Positions 11,780-24,089 of a stretch of 64,000 bases of DNA are shown piece after piece (position 1 is the stretch's first letter; each line of letters starts with the position of its first letter). The stretch lies in contig NC_083590.1 in NCBI RefSeq assembly GCF_027579695.1, forward strand, positions 21,161,610 to 21,225,609, read 5' to 3'. Source of the stretch: Neoarius graeffei. Its lineage: Eukaryota; Chordata; Actinopteri; Siluriformes; Ariidae. A model generated the notes under the pieces. That model saw nothing but the letters and a program-made list of their open reading frames with translations, ran no database searches and was not told where the DNA came from. The position numbers were made by a program, and so were the translations under genes.

Positions 11780-12040
11780 TTAACATAGCGGTCCATGTTG
11801 GCTTTTGAATGCTCACAGAAGACTTTAAGATCGTTCAAAAACTGGAAGAGAGTTGCTAACGACGTTAACAAAAAACAGGCAAAGTGTGAAAAAATTATTT
11901 TTACCACAAAACACTAGCGTATATACAGTTGTGCTCATAAGTTTACATACCCTGGTGGAATTTTTGCTTTCTTGGCCTTTTTTCAGAGAATATGAATGAT
12001 AACACAAACTTTTTTCCCCACTCATGGTTAGTGGTTGGGT

Positions 12041-12891
12041 CAGTGGCGTAAGCACATAAGGGCAACAGTGGGCCGGTGCCACTATGATTGACGGCTGGCC
12101 CACCCTATCGGAGGTGTCCAACTTGATTGACAGCTGGCTTGCCCACCATAGAGGAGGTGTTTTTAACGTGAAATTCAATGAACAGCAGGATAACAATAAT
12201 GTAACACGAAACAAAACACTTTGAATTAAGTATAATGTTACAACTATTTACAGAAATTATATTTTTGTCAGTGTTTTTTTTCTATATAATCATTTTGATT
12301 GGCTAATGTCCGCGTTTTTGATAAGCGGCAAGAAGCAAACATCCGTTGCTATGCCAAAAAACGGAAGTCATCGCTGACCTAGAATGCTAGTTTAGCTGCG
12401 CTAACTTAAACAGAAAATGTCTAAACAGACATCGCTGTCCTCTTTCTTTAATAAGCCAAAAAGATCGAAATCAGAAGAAACAGATGTGGACAATGATGAT
12501 AATGCCGTTACAAAACAATAGCGAAGAAAGACCTGTTGTCTATAATGTAGGTTTGTTTGTTTTTTTTTAAAGTAAGCAAAATAGGGGGGTGAAAGGGTAG
12601 GGTTGTCAACTGTCCCTTACAATACGGAATCGTCCTGTATTTCAAAACAAAAGATCTGACCTGCTCTGAGCTGAAACTTGACACAATTCTTAATCTTGCC
12701 ATTAATCAGAGGGCTGTGAATCAGATGGGATTTGCTAATATATTCACCCTAAAATTGGTTAGAATGCAGGAAATTGCATCTAAGAAATACAATTTTCTTC
12801 TGGGGGAGGACCCCCAGACCCCCCGCTTACAATGGGGTCCACTCTATTTCATAGAAGTCCACAGTATTACAAATTTCTGCCTACGCCCCTG
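12041..12891 (+). mobile_element. Non-autonomous hAT element
   Basis: The perfect 8-bp duplication GGTTGGGT (12033-12040 and 12892-12899) flanks short inverted ends CAGTGGCGTA and TACGCCCCTG, both hallmarks of hAT. The 851 bp keep only the beginning of an open frame and some GC-rich terminal sequence (GGACCCCCAGACCCCCCGC, near 12810), so it must depend on a transposase made elsewhere. Confidence 0.9.
12417..12521 (+). pseudogene. hAT transposase N-terminal fragment
   Basis: A 34-codon frame begins MSKQTSLSSFFNKPKRSKSE and stops at TAG 12519-12521. The segment QTSLSSFF fits the PCNA-interacting (PIP) box pattern Q-x-x-[ILM]-x-x-[FY]-[FY], followed by a basic stretch. Starts of this kind are common in hAT proteins of the ZMYM/TTF-finger group. 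The remainder of the transposase is absent, so this is a residue of the parent element and not a working gene. Confidence 0.65.
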
Positions 12892-12998
12892 GGTTGGGTG
12901 AAGCCATTTATTGATAAACTGTGTTTTCTATTTTTAAATCATAATGACAACAAAAAACATCCAAATGACCCTGATCAAAAGTTTACATACCCCAGTTC

Positions 12999-13815
12999 TT
13001 AATACCGTGTATTGCCCCCTCTAACATCAATGACAGCCTGAAGTCTTTTGTGGTAGTTGTGGATGAGGCTCTTTATTTTCTCAGATGGTAAAGCTGCCCA
13101 TTCTTCTTGGCAAAAAGCCTCCAGTTCCTGTAAATTCCTGGGCTGTCTTGCATGAACTGCGCGCTTGAGATCTCCCCAGAGTGGCTCAATGATATTGAGG
13201 TTAGGAGACTGAGATGGCCACTCCAGAACCTTCACTTTGTTCTGCTGTAGCCAATGACAGGTCGACTTGGCCTTGTGTTTTGGATCGTGGTCATGTTGGA
13301 ACGTCCAAGTATGTCCCATGCGCAGCTTCCGGGCTGGTGAGTGCAAATTTGCCTGCAGTATTTGCTGATAACGTCCTGCATTCATCTTTCCTTCAACTTT
13401 GAGCAAGTTTCCTGTGCCTTTGTAGCTCTCACATCCCCAAAACATCAGCGATCCACCTCCGTGCTTTACAGTAGGAATGGTGTTCCTTTCATCATAGGCC
13501 TTGTTGACGCCTCTCCAAATGTAACGTTTATGGTTGTGGCCAAAAAGTTCAATTTTGGTCTCATCACTCCAAATGACCTTGTTCCAGAAGTTTTGAGGCT
13601 CGTCTCTGTGCTGTTTGGCGTATTGTAGGCGAGATACTTTGTGGCATTTGCTTGGTTTTAACAGAGCCCCTGATTTTCCATTTGTTAATCACAGTTTGAA
13701 CACTGCTGACTGGCATCATCAATTCCTTGGATATCTTTTTGTATCCCTTTCCTGTTTTATACAGTTCAACTACCTTTTCCCGTAGATCCATTGACAATTC
13801 TTTTGCTTTCCCCAT
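12999..13815 (-). pseudogene. Tc1 transposase pseudogene with internal deletion
   Basis: The minus-strand start MGKAKELSMDLREKVVELYK (13815) is the N-terminal helix-turn-helix. The frame shifts near 13640. From WSDETKIELFGHN (first Asp codon at 13565-13563) it is open to the end: D in HDHDPKHKAKS, then E in IIEPLW, then the usual GGNTRY C-terminus at 12999. About 70 residues between the DNA-binding part and the first catalytic Asp are missing compared with a complete Tc1 protein, so the copy is dead despite an intact catalytic half. It would be expected to act only on elements with the same ends. Confidence 0.9.
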
Positions 13816-14509
13816 GACTCAGAATCCAGAAACGTCAGTGGCTGGATGAAAGATGCAGGAGTCTGTCTGGATCCCAGAAACACACTCAGCTTTTATGCAC
13901 ACACACTGATTACAAGCAAACAGATCACAGGTGAGGACGTTACCTTTAGTAGCCATTCAAGCCCATTTGTGTCAACTTCTGTGCATGTTATCAGGCCAAA
14001 ATCACCAGGGTATGTGAACTTTTGATCAGGGTCATTTGGGTAGTTTCTGTTGTCGTTATGATTTAAAAAGAGAAAACACAGTCGTTTGACAATAAATGGT
14101 TTCACCCAACCACTAAGCATGAGTGGAAAAGATGTTTTTGTGTTATCATTCATATTCTCTGAAAAATGGTCAAAGAATCATAGATTCTGCCAGGGTATGT
14201 AAACTTATGAGCACAACTGTAGATGGCTAAACAGCAATCCCCCCCCCCAGATGTGCGTCAAAGATGCCAACATTGACAAATGAAAAAAAGAGTAGCATCT
14301 CCAAGCGAAGTAAGGCTTCTTATTAGGCTGTGGGGTCTGGGGGCCACCGAGGCCCCCCAAAACCAAATTTCAGGGAAGCAATCAAAGCCACGTTGAGCTA
14401 CATTTTGAGGAAAATAAATGCAGGGTTTGCTGTACAGTATAAGCTCAATTATCCAAACTCTCTGGAGAAAACATTTGGCTAACGAAGAGGATGTTCAGAT
14501 AACTGAGCT

Positions 14510-15822
14510 TGTTTACATACAGTGACATGAATGTCATCTTGGATATGAATGTCATGGCAATATTTGGGCTTTCAGTAATTTCTCTGAACTGTTCTTTTTC
14601 TGTGGCAGAATGATTTTACAGCATACAGCTTTAACAAAAAACAAACAAACCCCACACTAGAATTTGGTGCACAAGTTTTAATTTTCTTTGGGTTTCCTGA
14701 AATCAACACAGGGTCAAAATTATACATATGCTCACTTGGATTATTAATTCAGAGGTGCTGAAACTTCCAAAATGTCTCTCATCTTGCCAAGGCCGAGGTC
14801 TCTTAATTTCCTGTTAGTGATCATGATTGACTCCAGCTGGTAGCTTCTCTGTGCCTTCATAAAAAGGGTTTGTTTACAGCACTCATTTGGATTGACCAAT
14901 ACACAGTAAAATCGGAAAGTCCAAGGAGCTCAGTGCAGATCTGAGAAAGAGGATCGCAGATATACGCAATTCTGGAATGTCTGTTCGAGCCATTTCTAAA
15001 TAACTGCAGCTCCCCAGATCAGTTCAAACAATTGTATGCAAGTTATTGTGAGGTGGAGTCACTTTGCCAAGTCACTCTGCTTCAAGAAAACCCAAACTGT
15101 CACCCTCAGCTGAAAGGAAATTGGTTTGGATGGCCAGGAACAACCCAGGAACCACCATGGCACAGCCCTGCCATGAACTGGAAGCTGATGGATCACTGTC
15201 TACAGTTCAGATCACCATGGACTAAGAGGCTGCTCTCCAAGAAATATCCCTCTGCTCCAAAACTGACACCTTCAAGCTTAACTAAAGTTTGAAGCTGACC
15301 ACAGGGACAAAGAAAAAAGCCTTCTGGAGGAAAGCTGTATGGTCAGATGAGACAAAGATTGAGTTGTTTGGCCACAATGACCACCATGTACAGAGGGACA
15401 CTCTACCAGCTGGTGGTGGTGATAGGCTCATCATGCTCTGGGGCTGGTTTGCTGCCATTGGAACTGGCTCATTGCACAAAGTGGATTGAATGATGAAGGA
15501 GGAGGACTACCTCAGAATTCTTCAGCATAAACTATCAGAAACTTGAACACGACTTGGGAGTTACAACAGGACAATGAACCCAAGCACGCATCAGAGCTGG
15601 TTGTGGAGGATAAAGCAGGCTAACATTAAGCTTAAAACAAGTCCTGACTTCAACCCTATTGAAAATATATGGACAGCATTTATGAGTGGAGTCCATGCCA
15701 AGAAAAAAAAAATAAATTTAATTGAACTCTACCATGAAGAGTCATAAAATATCCAACCAGAATTCTGCCAGAAACTTGTTCATGGTAAACAAAAATGTTT
15801 TGTCAAGGTGGGGGGGGGCATC
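14510..15822 (+). mobile_element. Tc1-like transposon fossil
   Basis: A decayed Tc1 of the same subfamily as 18965-19990, which matches it in reverse. The best preserved part is AFWRKAVWSDETKIELFGHN (first Asp codon at 15346-15348). NPIENIW gives the last acid (15661-15663). In-frame stops and indels occur throughout. The right end is lost at or near the THAP-carrying element that starts at 15828. Confidence 0.85.
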
Positions 15823-15827
15823 TTTAA

Positions 15828-16508
15828 AGTACATATCCTGGACCAATTTCATTTTTTTTTTTTAATATGAAAGTATGTCCCTTTACACACTCATCCAGAA
15901 GGGTAATTTTGCACAAGGCCATCTGTCTACAGCAGAAAAAAATAAAATAACATAACGCATCTGGAAAAATCCCAAGGGAGTCTGGAGCCAGATTCGTGAC
16001 GTCACCTGCGGAAGCGCCAGCAGGCTGCGCGAGCTTTGCACGGTTTCAGTGCACAGCCTGTGTAGACCAAGCGCTCCCATTTCTCTCTCATTGTCCGGTC
16101 TTTTGGAAAACGATGAGTACTAATCCCATCATGATTGGTGTTGCTACACCCTCCTACGATACATCTGTTAACCATTTTAATAATTACGTGATAACGTTGA
16201 AGAAATGTGCAGAAAACCACCAGGTCGTTTTCTCATAAACAAACCAGCGCTGACGTAGGATTCAGAAGGAGGCGTCCTGCACGCGACGTCACGAAAATCA
16301 GTGCTTCCCGGGAAATCCAAATGCAGAGTTTTTTCAGAGGCGGACCAATTCGCCTCAAATGGCTTGATTTTTTCTGAATTTTTCTGGTATTGCGCAAGGT
16401 TAAAAAAATTGCAGAGAATGTAGAATGTGACAGATATTTGACCAAAGTTTAATATAAAATAGGAGAATTACATTGATCTTGCTCCTGAATTTACCCGTGA
16501 TACGCACT
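15828..16508 (-). mobile_element. TTAA-flanked element with THAP remnant (Kolobok-like), short form
   Basis: Flanked by TTAA at 15824-15827 and 16509-16512, with short inverted ends (AGTGCATATC-type; here AGTACATATCC and the partner GATACGCACT). Minus-strand M at 16175 opens MVNRCIVGGCSNTNHDGIST, the start of a THAP zinc domain, which soon runs through a deletion junction into non-coding sequence. TTAA targets together with THAP proteins suggest the Kolobok superfamily; piggyBac also uses TTAA. The short form shares its internal deletion with the copy at 34875-35547. Confidence 0.85.
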
Positions 16509-16512
16509 TTAA

Positions 16513-17072
16513 GACCTTGGTTTGGGATTATTTTGCTTCATGCACATCTTCAGGTGATATACCGCAACTGTGTAAAGTTTCATCAAAATCCATCAAACCG
16601 TTTAGAAGGAGTTGCGCTTACAAGACACACACACAGACAGCCCCCCCAAACTTTGTTTGCAGGGGGATATAAAGACAAAAGATTTATGTATAGGTCTTTC
16701 AAGAACAACAAAATGAATACTGTATTTACTTCCTGAACTGGGCACCAGTCTAATACTGGACTTGACTTTATTAAGTCAATACTGAAAGATGCCCATCCAT
16801 ACAACATTTAATTAAACTGAGCATGCTGAAGAAGTTACTGAGATAATTTGTTGCATAGAGCCCTCTGGAGAAGAAACCAGTCACTGTTTTTGTTGTCTCG
16901 ACAGCTGATTTGTCAGAATTGTGCTTGGTGGTTTTTGGATGGCGGTACACGTCGCTCCCCCATGTCGCCCTCTGAATTCGCATCTACGCAGAGTACAGTC
17001 GGCATGGTGATTATCCAGTTTCGACTGTACAATACACAGCCGCGTATTCAGCTAGAAATTGCTCTTCACATA
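16513..17072. other. Intron, retroelement-like 3' end
   Basis: Near 16580-16640 there is AAAGTTTCATCAAAATCCAT followed by a CA-rich and C-run stretch, similar to the retroelement 3'-end motif at 4430-4610. No coding frame is convincing in the rest. Confidence 0.45.
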
Positions 17073-17073
17073 C

Positions 17074-17728
17074 GCTACGTTCACACTGCAAGGCTTAATG
17101 CTCAATTCCGATTTTTTTGTGAAATCCGATTTTTTTGTGAGGTCGTTCACATTAACAAATATATGCGACTTGTATGTGATCCTCAGTATGAACGAAAAGC
17201 GACCTAAAAGTGTTCCGCATGCGCATTGCAGGATACGACGACGTCACACGCAGTGAGCATGGCCAGTGTTTACGGAAGTAAAACCGCCCGGTTGCGGTAT
17301 GACCCATCCAATCTAGCTTGAATAGCTGCATCCCCCCAAATGGAAATCAGCTCCCTAACCTCTGCGTCCTTCCATTGAGAAGATTCAGAACCTTCACAGC
17401 CCGAAGCGTCCCTCGCATTGATGTCATGCGCCATGTTGTTGTAACTTTTTTTGAGAGACCCGCCGCCTACTTCAGCGCAGAATAGTGACGTTTGTGGCTT
17501 GTTGATGACGTGAAAGTCGGATGAATGCGACCTGGCGGTTCAGACTGAAGTCGCATATGAAAAGAGCGGATAGGAATCGGAATTAGGACCACATATCCAA
17601 ACGGCCTGGGTCGGATTTGAAAAAATCGGATCGGTGTCGTTCATATTGTCAATAAAAGATCGGATACAGGTCACATATGGGCGAAAAGATCGGATTTGAG
17701 TCACTTCAGCCTGCAGTGTGAACGTAGC
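17074..17728. mobile_element. MITE with GCTACGTTCACACTGC ends
   Basis: Inverted ends GCTACGTTCACACTGC (17074) and GCAGTGTGAACGTAGC (ending 17728), with repeated GATCGGAT-type motifs inside. Both flanks carry CATA, so the target duplication may be 3-4 bp, but I cannot fix it. No transposase is present. Such ends are common in fish hAT or Harbinger MITEs; the superfamily is uncertain. Confidence 0.8.
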
Positions 17729-17734
17729 CATAGC

Positions 17735-18960
17735 CTCCTCTTTTTAGGCGGAGACGCCATCATTCACAATCCATGGTCTGTCTTCACTTCACTTCACACC
17801 TGACACTAATTTGTGAGAGAAAACGAAAGTTTTCATTCTGGAACACGACCCACGAAGACCGTTTGCTTCCAGGAACACGACTACGCATCACTACTGCACG
17901 TTTCTGAGCACTGCAATTGGCCGAGAGCATGAATTGGGTCACCTTTCGGCCAATCACAGCGCGGCTAACATAGATATGAAAATTCCTAGAATTATCCGAA
18001 TCGGTGTAAACGACACGTGGAACAGTCCGAATGGCGAAAATATGTCGATCTGATCGATACACGGGTAAAACCGGTTGAAAAATGTATTATTTGCAGGTCT
18101 ACGCGCAGCACCGTAATTGTGCTTCAAATCCATAGCTGCTACGCCCAAATCGTGCATGTTGGCATCTCTGCGTCAAGCAATGGGAAGAAAAGGGTGACAA
18201 CCTGCCGCAAACCCACGACCCAAAGTGTTTTATTCCTCTTACACCACAGAAATTTGCCAGATTCCTTTTAAACACTTTTAAAAATAATTTTAATATAAAT
18301 ATTATCCAACATGTCTTTTTTCAAATTAAATGTTCTTGAAGAACATCTGTATTTCGATAAGAATGAATAATACACCACATTTTTAATAAAAATATAAAAA
18401 TACTTGGGACTTTCCCTGCAGAGATAGGAACATATGTTCAACTACAATTTTATTTAATTCCTTAAAATTTGTTTTTTTTTTTTAAACTATTTACTGTTCA
18501 ACAGTGTTTTGAAATTCATAAACTTATGATAGGCATGTTTTACAATTTCTACTTAAGTCTGCTGCACATTACTGTACACACTGCTCGAGCAATAACAGAG
18601 AGGTTAATAAAGACTGTCCATAAAACAAATCTTATCCGGTGAATCTGTTCATTTTTGTGCTCTCGAGATGTTAAATCTTGCTGGGCAGTCAGCCAGTTAT
18701 TGGCTCTGTTCCAATATTTTATTAAACATTCCCTCATCCGGTTCCCTTTCCCCCCCACCATTCCAATGTTTTATTAACTTAAGTGGAATTAGACGAGTTC
18801 TTGGTCTTGGAGGATCAACATATCAAGCGAACATGGCCGTAACACTCCTGGACATAACCGAAGGTTCTGTGATAGTTTTTTTTTTTCCCCCCTTTGAGAA
18901 AACTGCCAATTGTGTTCAAAAAAAATTATAAAACAATAAAATGGTTATTATTACTAAAGT
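17735..18960. other. Intron, nothing recognised
   Basis: The first 500 bp are moderately GC-rich with TCGGCCAATCACAGCGCGGC and similar sequence, which may be an unrecognised repeat. The remainder is AT-rich. No frame longer than about 90 codons and no known protein motif is seen. Confidence 0.5.
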
Positions 18961-18964
18961 ATAA

Positions 18965-19990
18965 TGTGATTGAATGAATTTATCCTCCACAACCAGCTGT
19001 GATGTGTTTGGGGTCATTGTCCTGTTAGAACACCCAGTTGTGTCCAAGTTTCTGATGGTTTGAGGTTATGCTGAAGAATCCTGAGGTAGTCTTCCTCCTT
19101 CTTTATTCCATCTACTTTGTGCAATGCACAAGTTCTACTGGCAGAAAAACAGCCCCGGAGCATGATGCTACCACCACCATGCTTCACAGCTGGTAAAGTG
19201 TTCTTCTGTACCTCTTGTTATTGTGGCCAAATAACTCAATCTTTGTCTCATCTGAACATTAAACTTTCCTCCAGAAGACTTTTTTCTTTGTCCATGTGGT
19301 CAGCTTGAAATGTTGATTTTGGAGAAGGGCTTCTTTCTCAGTCCATGGTGATGTAAAACTCACTTGACTGTAGATGGTGTTCTGGCAGCTTCCAGTTCAT
19401 GGCAGTGCGCATGTTGTTCCTGACCATTCAAACTCATTTCCTCTCAGCTGAGGACAGTTTGGGTCTTTTTCCAGCAAAGTGGCTTCACCTCCCAATAACT
19501 TATTTACATACAATTGCTCAAACTGATGATCTTCAGATCTGCAGTTGTTTGGAAATGGCTCCAACAGACATTCCTGTGTTGCGTAAATCTATGATCCTTT
19601 TTCTCAGATCTGCACTGAGCGCCTTGGACTTTCCCATTGTACTGTGTTGGTCAATCCAATGTGGGCTGTCAAACAAACCCTTTTTATGTTGTGCACAGAG
19701 AAGCTACCAGCTGGAGTCAATCATCACTAACAGGAATTTAAGAGGCCTTGGTCTTGACAAGTTAAGACATTTTGGAAATTTGGCGCATGTCCATTTTTGA
19801 CCCTGTACGTATAACTTTGACCCTGTGTTGATTTCAGACGGCTCAAAATAAGTTTTCTCTATTAAAGATGCATGTTGTACAATCATTCTGCCACAGAAGA
19901 AGAATAGTTCAAAGGAATCAGTCAAAGCCCAAATATTAGCATGACATTCATGACCATTACATGAGGGCGTGTGTAAATTTCTGACCAACA
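18965..19990 (-). mobile_element. Tc1-like transposon fossil
   Basis: Reverse-oriented relative of 14510-15822. Matching blocks include the N-terminal region read from about 19640 down and the WSDETKIE-type region near 19240-19260. Multiple indels and stops; the 5' end region (19840-19990) carries the TTCTGCCACAGAA motif shared with 14600-14615. It cannot encode transposase. Confidence 0.82.
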
Positions 19991-20109
19991 GTATGAAGCA
20001 TATTGCACATACATAAGGTGTAGTTCGACATGCTTTAAAAAAGTAGGCAAATTAAAAGCAGCTTCATAAAATGTAGAATGTTGCAATAACAAGAATAATA
20101 ATAAACAAC

Positions 20110-20710
20110 GAGACCGTCAATGACGGCGTAGCTCACTCCAGCCCCGTCTAGTCCAGAAGGAACGATCTAAAGTGTGCAATAAATGTTGCAAGCTATATAC
20201 AAGCTATATAGAGAAGCTATATCCGCCCTAGGAATACCGACCTATTCGCCAGAAAGAATCCAAAACGGCGACCGAGAAGAAGCGATTTTTGTTGAACTGC
20301 TAATTAAGGCTTAATTAGTCCATAACTTCATTAATAATTGGAATGAAGCAAATCTGGGTAGAAGTTCTATGCACCCTAGGTCCCCCTACCTTCATGCCAG
20401 AAAGAATCAAAATCGGTGAAGAATTCAGGGAGAAGAAGCGATTTGTGTGGAAACTGCTCGTTAGGGATTGATTGATTAATTACTCCATATCTTCATTATT
20501 AATTGTAATTATGCAAATTTGGCTAGAAGCTATAGTACATGCACCCCAGGCAGACCGACCTTCCTGCCAAAAAGAATAAAAATCGATGAAGAATTGAGAG
20601 AGAAGAAGCGATTTTTGTAAAATGTGGACGACGCCGGACAACACGAGAGTATAAACTCATCACCTGTCGGACGGATGAGCTAATAATAATAATAATAATA
20701 ATAATAATCA
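20110..20710 (+). repeat. Degenerate ~155-bp repeats ending in a hairpin and (TAA)n
   Basis: Three degenerate units each contain GCCAGAAAGAAT (or close), a GATGAAGAATTGAGAGAGAA-like block and AAGAAGCGATTTTTGT. They are followed by an inverted repeat ACTCATC...GATGAGCT (about 20656-20682) and then (TAA)n. The layout (internal repeats, 3' hairpin, TAA tail) recalls the larger composite repeats at 25.7-43.1 kb, although the sequences differ. Confidence 0.7.
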
Positions 20711-21975
20711 GCAGAGGATTCAATGTTTGAAATAAAAGTCACCCTGAAGGATTTAACTGCTCTCAGACTAAGAGGGTGAGCTGATCATTTGACGTAGGTA
20801 AAGAAAAGAAATGCAGCTCTGATTATTTTTCCTCTTACTTGCCTTTATGTGGCACATACAATCTGTTCTGGTTAGTGCCATGCTGCCAAGCAACCACACA
20901 CACACACACACCTGCTCTGCAGCATCTTGGCTGCCATTAAAACCTTATAATTTGCACAATCCAGACAAAACCCCCTGCAGTATAAAAGCACAAAGCGTGT
21001 GACTGGCTGTTTTACATCAGCCATATGGCCTTTGGCATGGAGCGGTGAAAAAGGTGCCATGTGACTCCTGCTGATTTCAGGTCTGTAACTGGGCACCTGC
21101 TGCCCACACAGCAGAACCAACACAGCCCTTTCTCTCGCTTAACTTTCAGAGTGCACTTTATCAAGCGTGTGTACAGACCTGAGCTGTTACGACCAGTTCT
21201 ACAGACTGAACTCATTTCTCTTTTCCTGTTTTTTAAATAATCTCATCAGATGAAATATGTGGCTTCCAGAGGAACGCTGTATCCTGCTTGGTGAATAAGT
21301 TTATTCAGCATTAACAGTGCTCATGCACGGCGCTCCGATAATATATTCAGGTCAGAGGTCAGGGCTTTGCCTCTTCGTCAACAAAAGCGTTCAGTCGCGT
21401 GTTGAGAACAGATTATTTATAGCCATTAAAGCTATTTTTATTTGTGAAAAGCTACCTTAAGGCATTATACCGGGTTCAGTACAAGGCTGAACAATGGCCC
21501 AGGTCTTCCGAATGTTTGAAAGAAGGAATTTTGTTCCATTCATGAATGACACAAAGGAACGCTACAGTGCATGTGCATCTCGCCATTCAAACCGTTTCCA
21601 TTTACCACTGAATTAAAAGATCCTGATGGACGTTACGAGTGGGCGAAATTAGCAAATTGATAATTTTTTTTATATTAGCATAATAGCAATACTAGGGGCT
21701 ACGAAACTTAAAATTATAAACACTTTGTTAGCTGGGTATTATTGTTGAGTATGCCTGCTAGGTCTAGTAGTACTACAGGATCTCGTCTGTATTTTACAGT
21801 TTCAATCTCCCTTTTTTATAACCATTTCGAAACCTTATCAGTAAGATTTGTTCATCATGACTAATTAGATACTTATTAACATCCATCCAGATACATAGGG
21901 GTTAATTATTTATCAACAGGGTTGGTCAAGTTACCAGGAAGAGTAATTGGTTACTTTTACAAACAACACTCTGTT
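20711..21975. other. Intron, nothing recognised
   Basis: A short (CA)n at about 20895-20912 and an A-run at 21977-21998 close by. No coding frame, known repeat or RNA gene is seen. Confidence 0.5.
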
Positions 21976-21997
21976 TAAAAAAAAAAAAAAAAAAAAG

Positions 21998-22502
21998 GTT
22001 TCTGCACATATTAAAACTGCATGGCTCTGTAGTAAGAGAGTCCAGGTGCTAAACTGGCCTGCCTGCAGTCCAGACCTGTCTCCTATTTAAAACATTTGGT
22101 GCATTATGAAGCAAAATACGACAAAGAAGACCCGAACTGTTGAGCAACTGAAACTGTATATCAGGCAAGAATGGGACAACATTTCTCTTTCAAAACTACA
22201 GTTTTGAAAGACTGTACAAAACTACAGTCTCCTCAGTTCCCAAACGTTTACAGAGTGTTGTTAAAAGTAGAGGTGATGCAACAGTGGTAAACGTGCCCGT
22301 TTTGAAACGTGTTGCTGATGTCAAATTCAAAATGAGCATATGTTTTTCAAAAAACAATAACATTTCTCAGTTTCAACATTTGATTTGTTGCCTTTGTACT
22401 ATTTTCAATTAAATACAGGGTTTCCATGATTTGCAAATTATCGCATTGTGTTTTTATTTACAGTTTACACAGCATCCCAACTTTTTTTTGGAATTGGGCT
22501 TG
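21998..22502 (+). mobile_element. Tc1 3' half, fossil
   Basis: Decayed plus-strand remains of the C-terminal part of a transposase and the right inverted end of the same family as 31994-33597. GCATCCCAACTTTTTTTTGG and AATTGGG near 22473-22498 match that family's end. The reading frame is destroyed and the left half is absent. Confidence 0.82.
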
Positions 22503-22952
22503 GACAAATACCTGATCCTTTTCATCTGCAACAATCTAGAAACCCTCGGAACATTATGAACACGAAACATTTTAAACCCTTCATGAATTTTGCATGGAGA
22601 AAGAAATCAAATTAAATGAGAGATTTTTAGATATTGTAGTCCTATATTAAACCAGTCCTTAAAAGAGATCATTACTGAAATCAAGACATTTTGATTTACA
22701 GAAAAAAAAACACCCATGAAAAACTAATTTAAAGATTTCACACTTTCGTTAAATACATTTATTCAACATTTGAGCTTGAGATGTCCTGAAAAAAGTGACA
22801 TATGGCTTGTATGGTACAATATTGTTTAGAGACGATGATAAAAGCTCAAAAGAAGCTAGGGTCCAATGGATTAATAAATATTTCACGAGCGGGAAATATT
22901 TAGTTATCACAGCAATTCATTGCCGTTGAACTTACAAACGTACCCGACTCAC

Positions 22953-23038
22953 CTTTGACGGCTGTATGATGACATTGGTGGCGAATTGTGCCGTGCTTCT
23001 GGACTGCCGTTTTGCTCCCTGGTCCTCTGCCGTCTCTC
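22953..23038 (-). CDS. umad1: UMA-domain protein 1, coding exon 2
   Basis: An 86-nt exon on the minus strand between the acceptor TTGTTCTCCAG (ending at 23039) and the donor AAAG|GTGAGT (GT at 22952-22951). It begins in phase 1, completing the Gly split at the end of exon 1, and ends in phase 0, fitting exon 3. It encodes GETAEDQGAKRQSRSTAQF and then ATNVIIQPSK, a polar linker. Human UMAD1 has GDTTDEQR at the same place. Too short for ORF callers, it is recognised by phase, splice sites and position between exons 1 and 3. About 30.5 kb of repeats separates it from exon 1. Confidence 0.88.
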
Positions 23039-24085
23039 CTGGAGAACAAGAGATTGTTAGTAAAGTAAGATCAAGTAAAAATGTCAGAAGTAAAAATCCA
23101 GCAGTTCTCTTTTAGGTCATGTTGAAGTTCATGTCTTTATGTGTGGCGCTCTTTTCTTGTAGAACACTACCAAACTCCTTGCTTCTTGCTAGCGTCAAGT
23201 CGGCCTTCCATCGCTACCATTGCTAGCCATCACTCGCAGCACTCTACTACATTCCTGCGCTTTGTAGTTCGTCCTCTTGCTGCCTTGCAGGTCTGTGGCT
23301 ATGTGCTGCTAGCATCTTTAGTAACGCCACATGAAGACAGCGGTATCAGAATACAGGAGAAAAGTGCTATCTGCCCTCTTCTGTATATATGAGCTCACAG
23401 ACAATGCTAAATAAGGCCTGTGATTGGCTAGGGTCACTTTGATGATGTCATCCCTCTTATGGCCAGTTATGTTCCGTCGCGGGACGCCATGGCCTAATGG
23501 TTAGAGAAGCAGCTTTGGGACCAAAAGGTTGCTGTTTCAATTCCCTAGAACAGCAGGAATGGTTGAAGTGCCCTACGTACAGGACACTTTTTCGATGGAA
23601 TAAAAACGTGTTCTATTCCCTTCGGGTTTCATAGCATGCAGTATTGTTAGCATATCGCTTATCCAACGTGTCTTACATCACTCTACCCAATGGAGAACGA
23701 GTGTGCAATATTGCTACGATATTGCATGTTGTCAACACAACATGACGTCACACGAATATCCAATGAGAAACTTTTCTGCTGCGTATGCGCACAATCATTT
23801 CTTTGTTCGCCAGGAAAGAGAAAGACGTGCTGAACACCCGAAAGGCTACCAAACTTCATTATATTCTTCACACATATTTACAAGAGAAAAACATACCAAC
23901 AGACATTGAAAAACTGGAAGAGAGACACATCGGAGATGGAAAACTTCCGCGCTAGCGAGTGACTGACAATTTGTAAACAGACATGGCCACCAGGTTTACT
24001 TTGTTAAACATGGAAGATTTTGAAAGAATGCTGGCTGCCAGGTTGCTCCGTGGTGTGTAGCTCTCGATGTTGATTTTACAAGTAA
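23039..24085. other. umad1 intron 1, 3' end, with SINE fragment
   Basis: No exon is evident here. At about 23485-23640 lies a tRNA-derived SINE fragment, described separately. The frame read at 23141-23392 has no recognisable domain. Confidence 0.5.
23485..23640 (+). mobile_element. tRNA-derived SINE fragment
   Basis: GCCATGGCCTAATGGTTAGA (A box) and TTTCAATTCCCTAGAACAG (B-box region) match the better copy at 38550-38765. The 3' part is lost. Confidence 0.7.
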
Positions 24086-24089
24086 CTAA

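Larger units (their letters stand above)
11926..14219 (-). mobile_element. Tc1-like transposon carrying a nested hAT element
   Basis: Ends CAGTTGTGCTCATAAGTTTA and its inverted partner are flanked by TA at 11924-11925 and 14220-14221. Long inner inverted repeats pair about 11926-12040 plus 12900-12990 with about 13970-14219. Removing the nested element at 12041-12891 restores continuity of the left repeat. The transposase lies on the minus strand and is broken. Confidence 0.93.
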
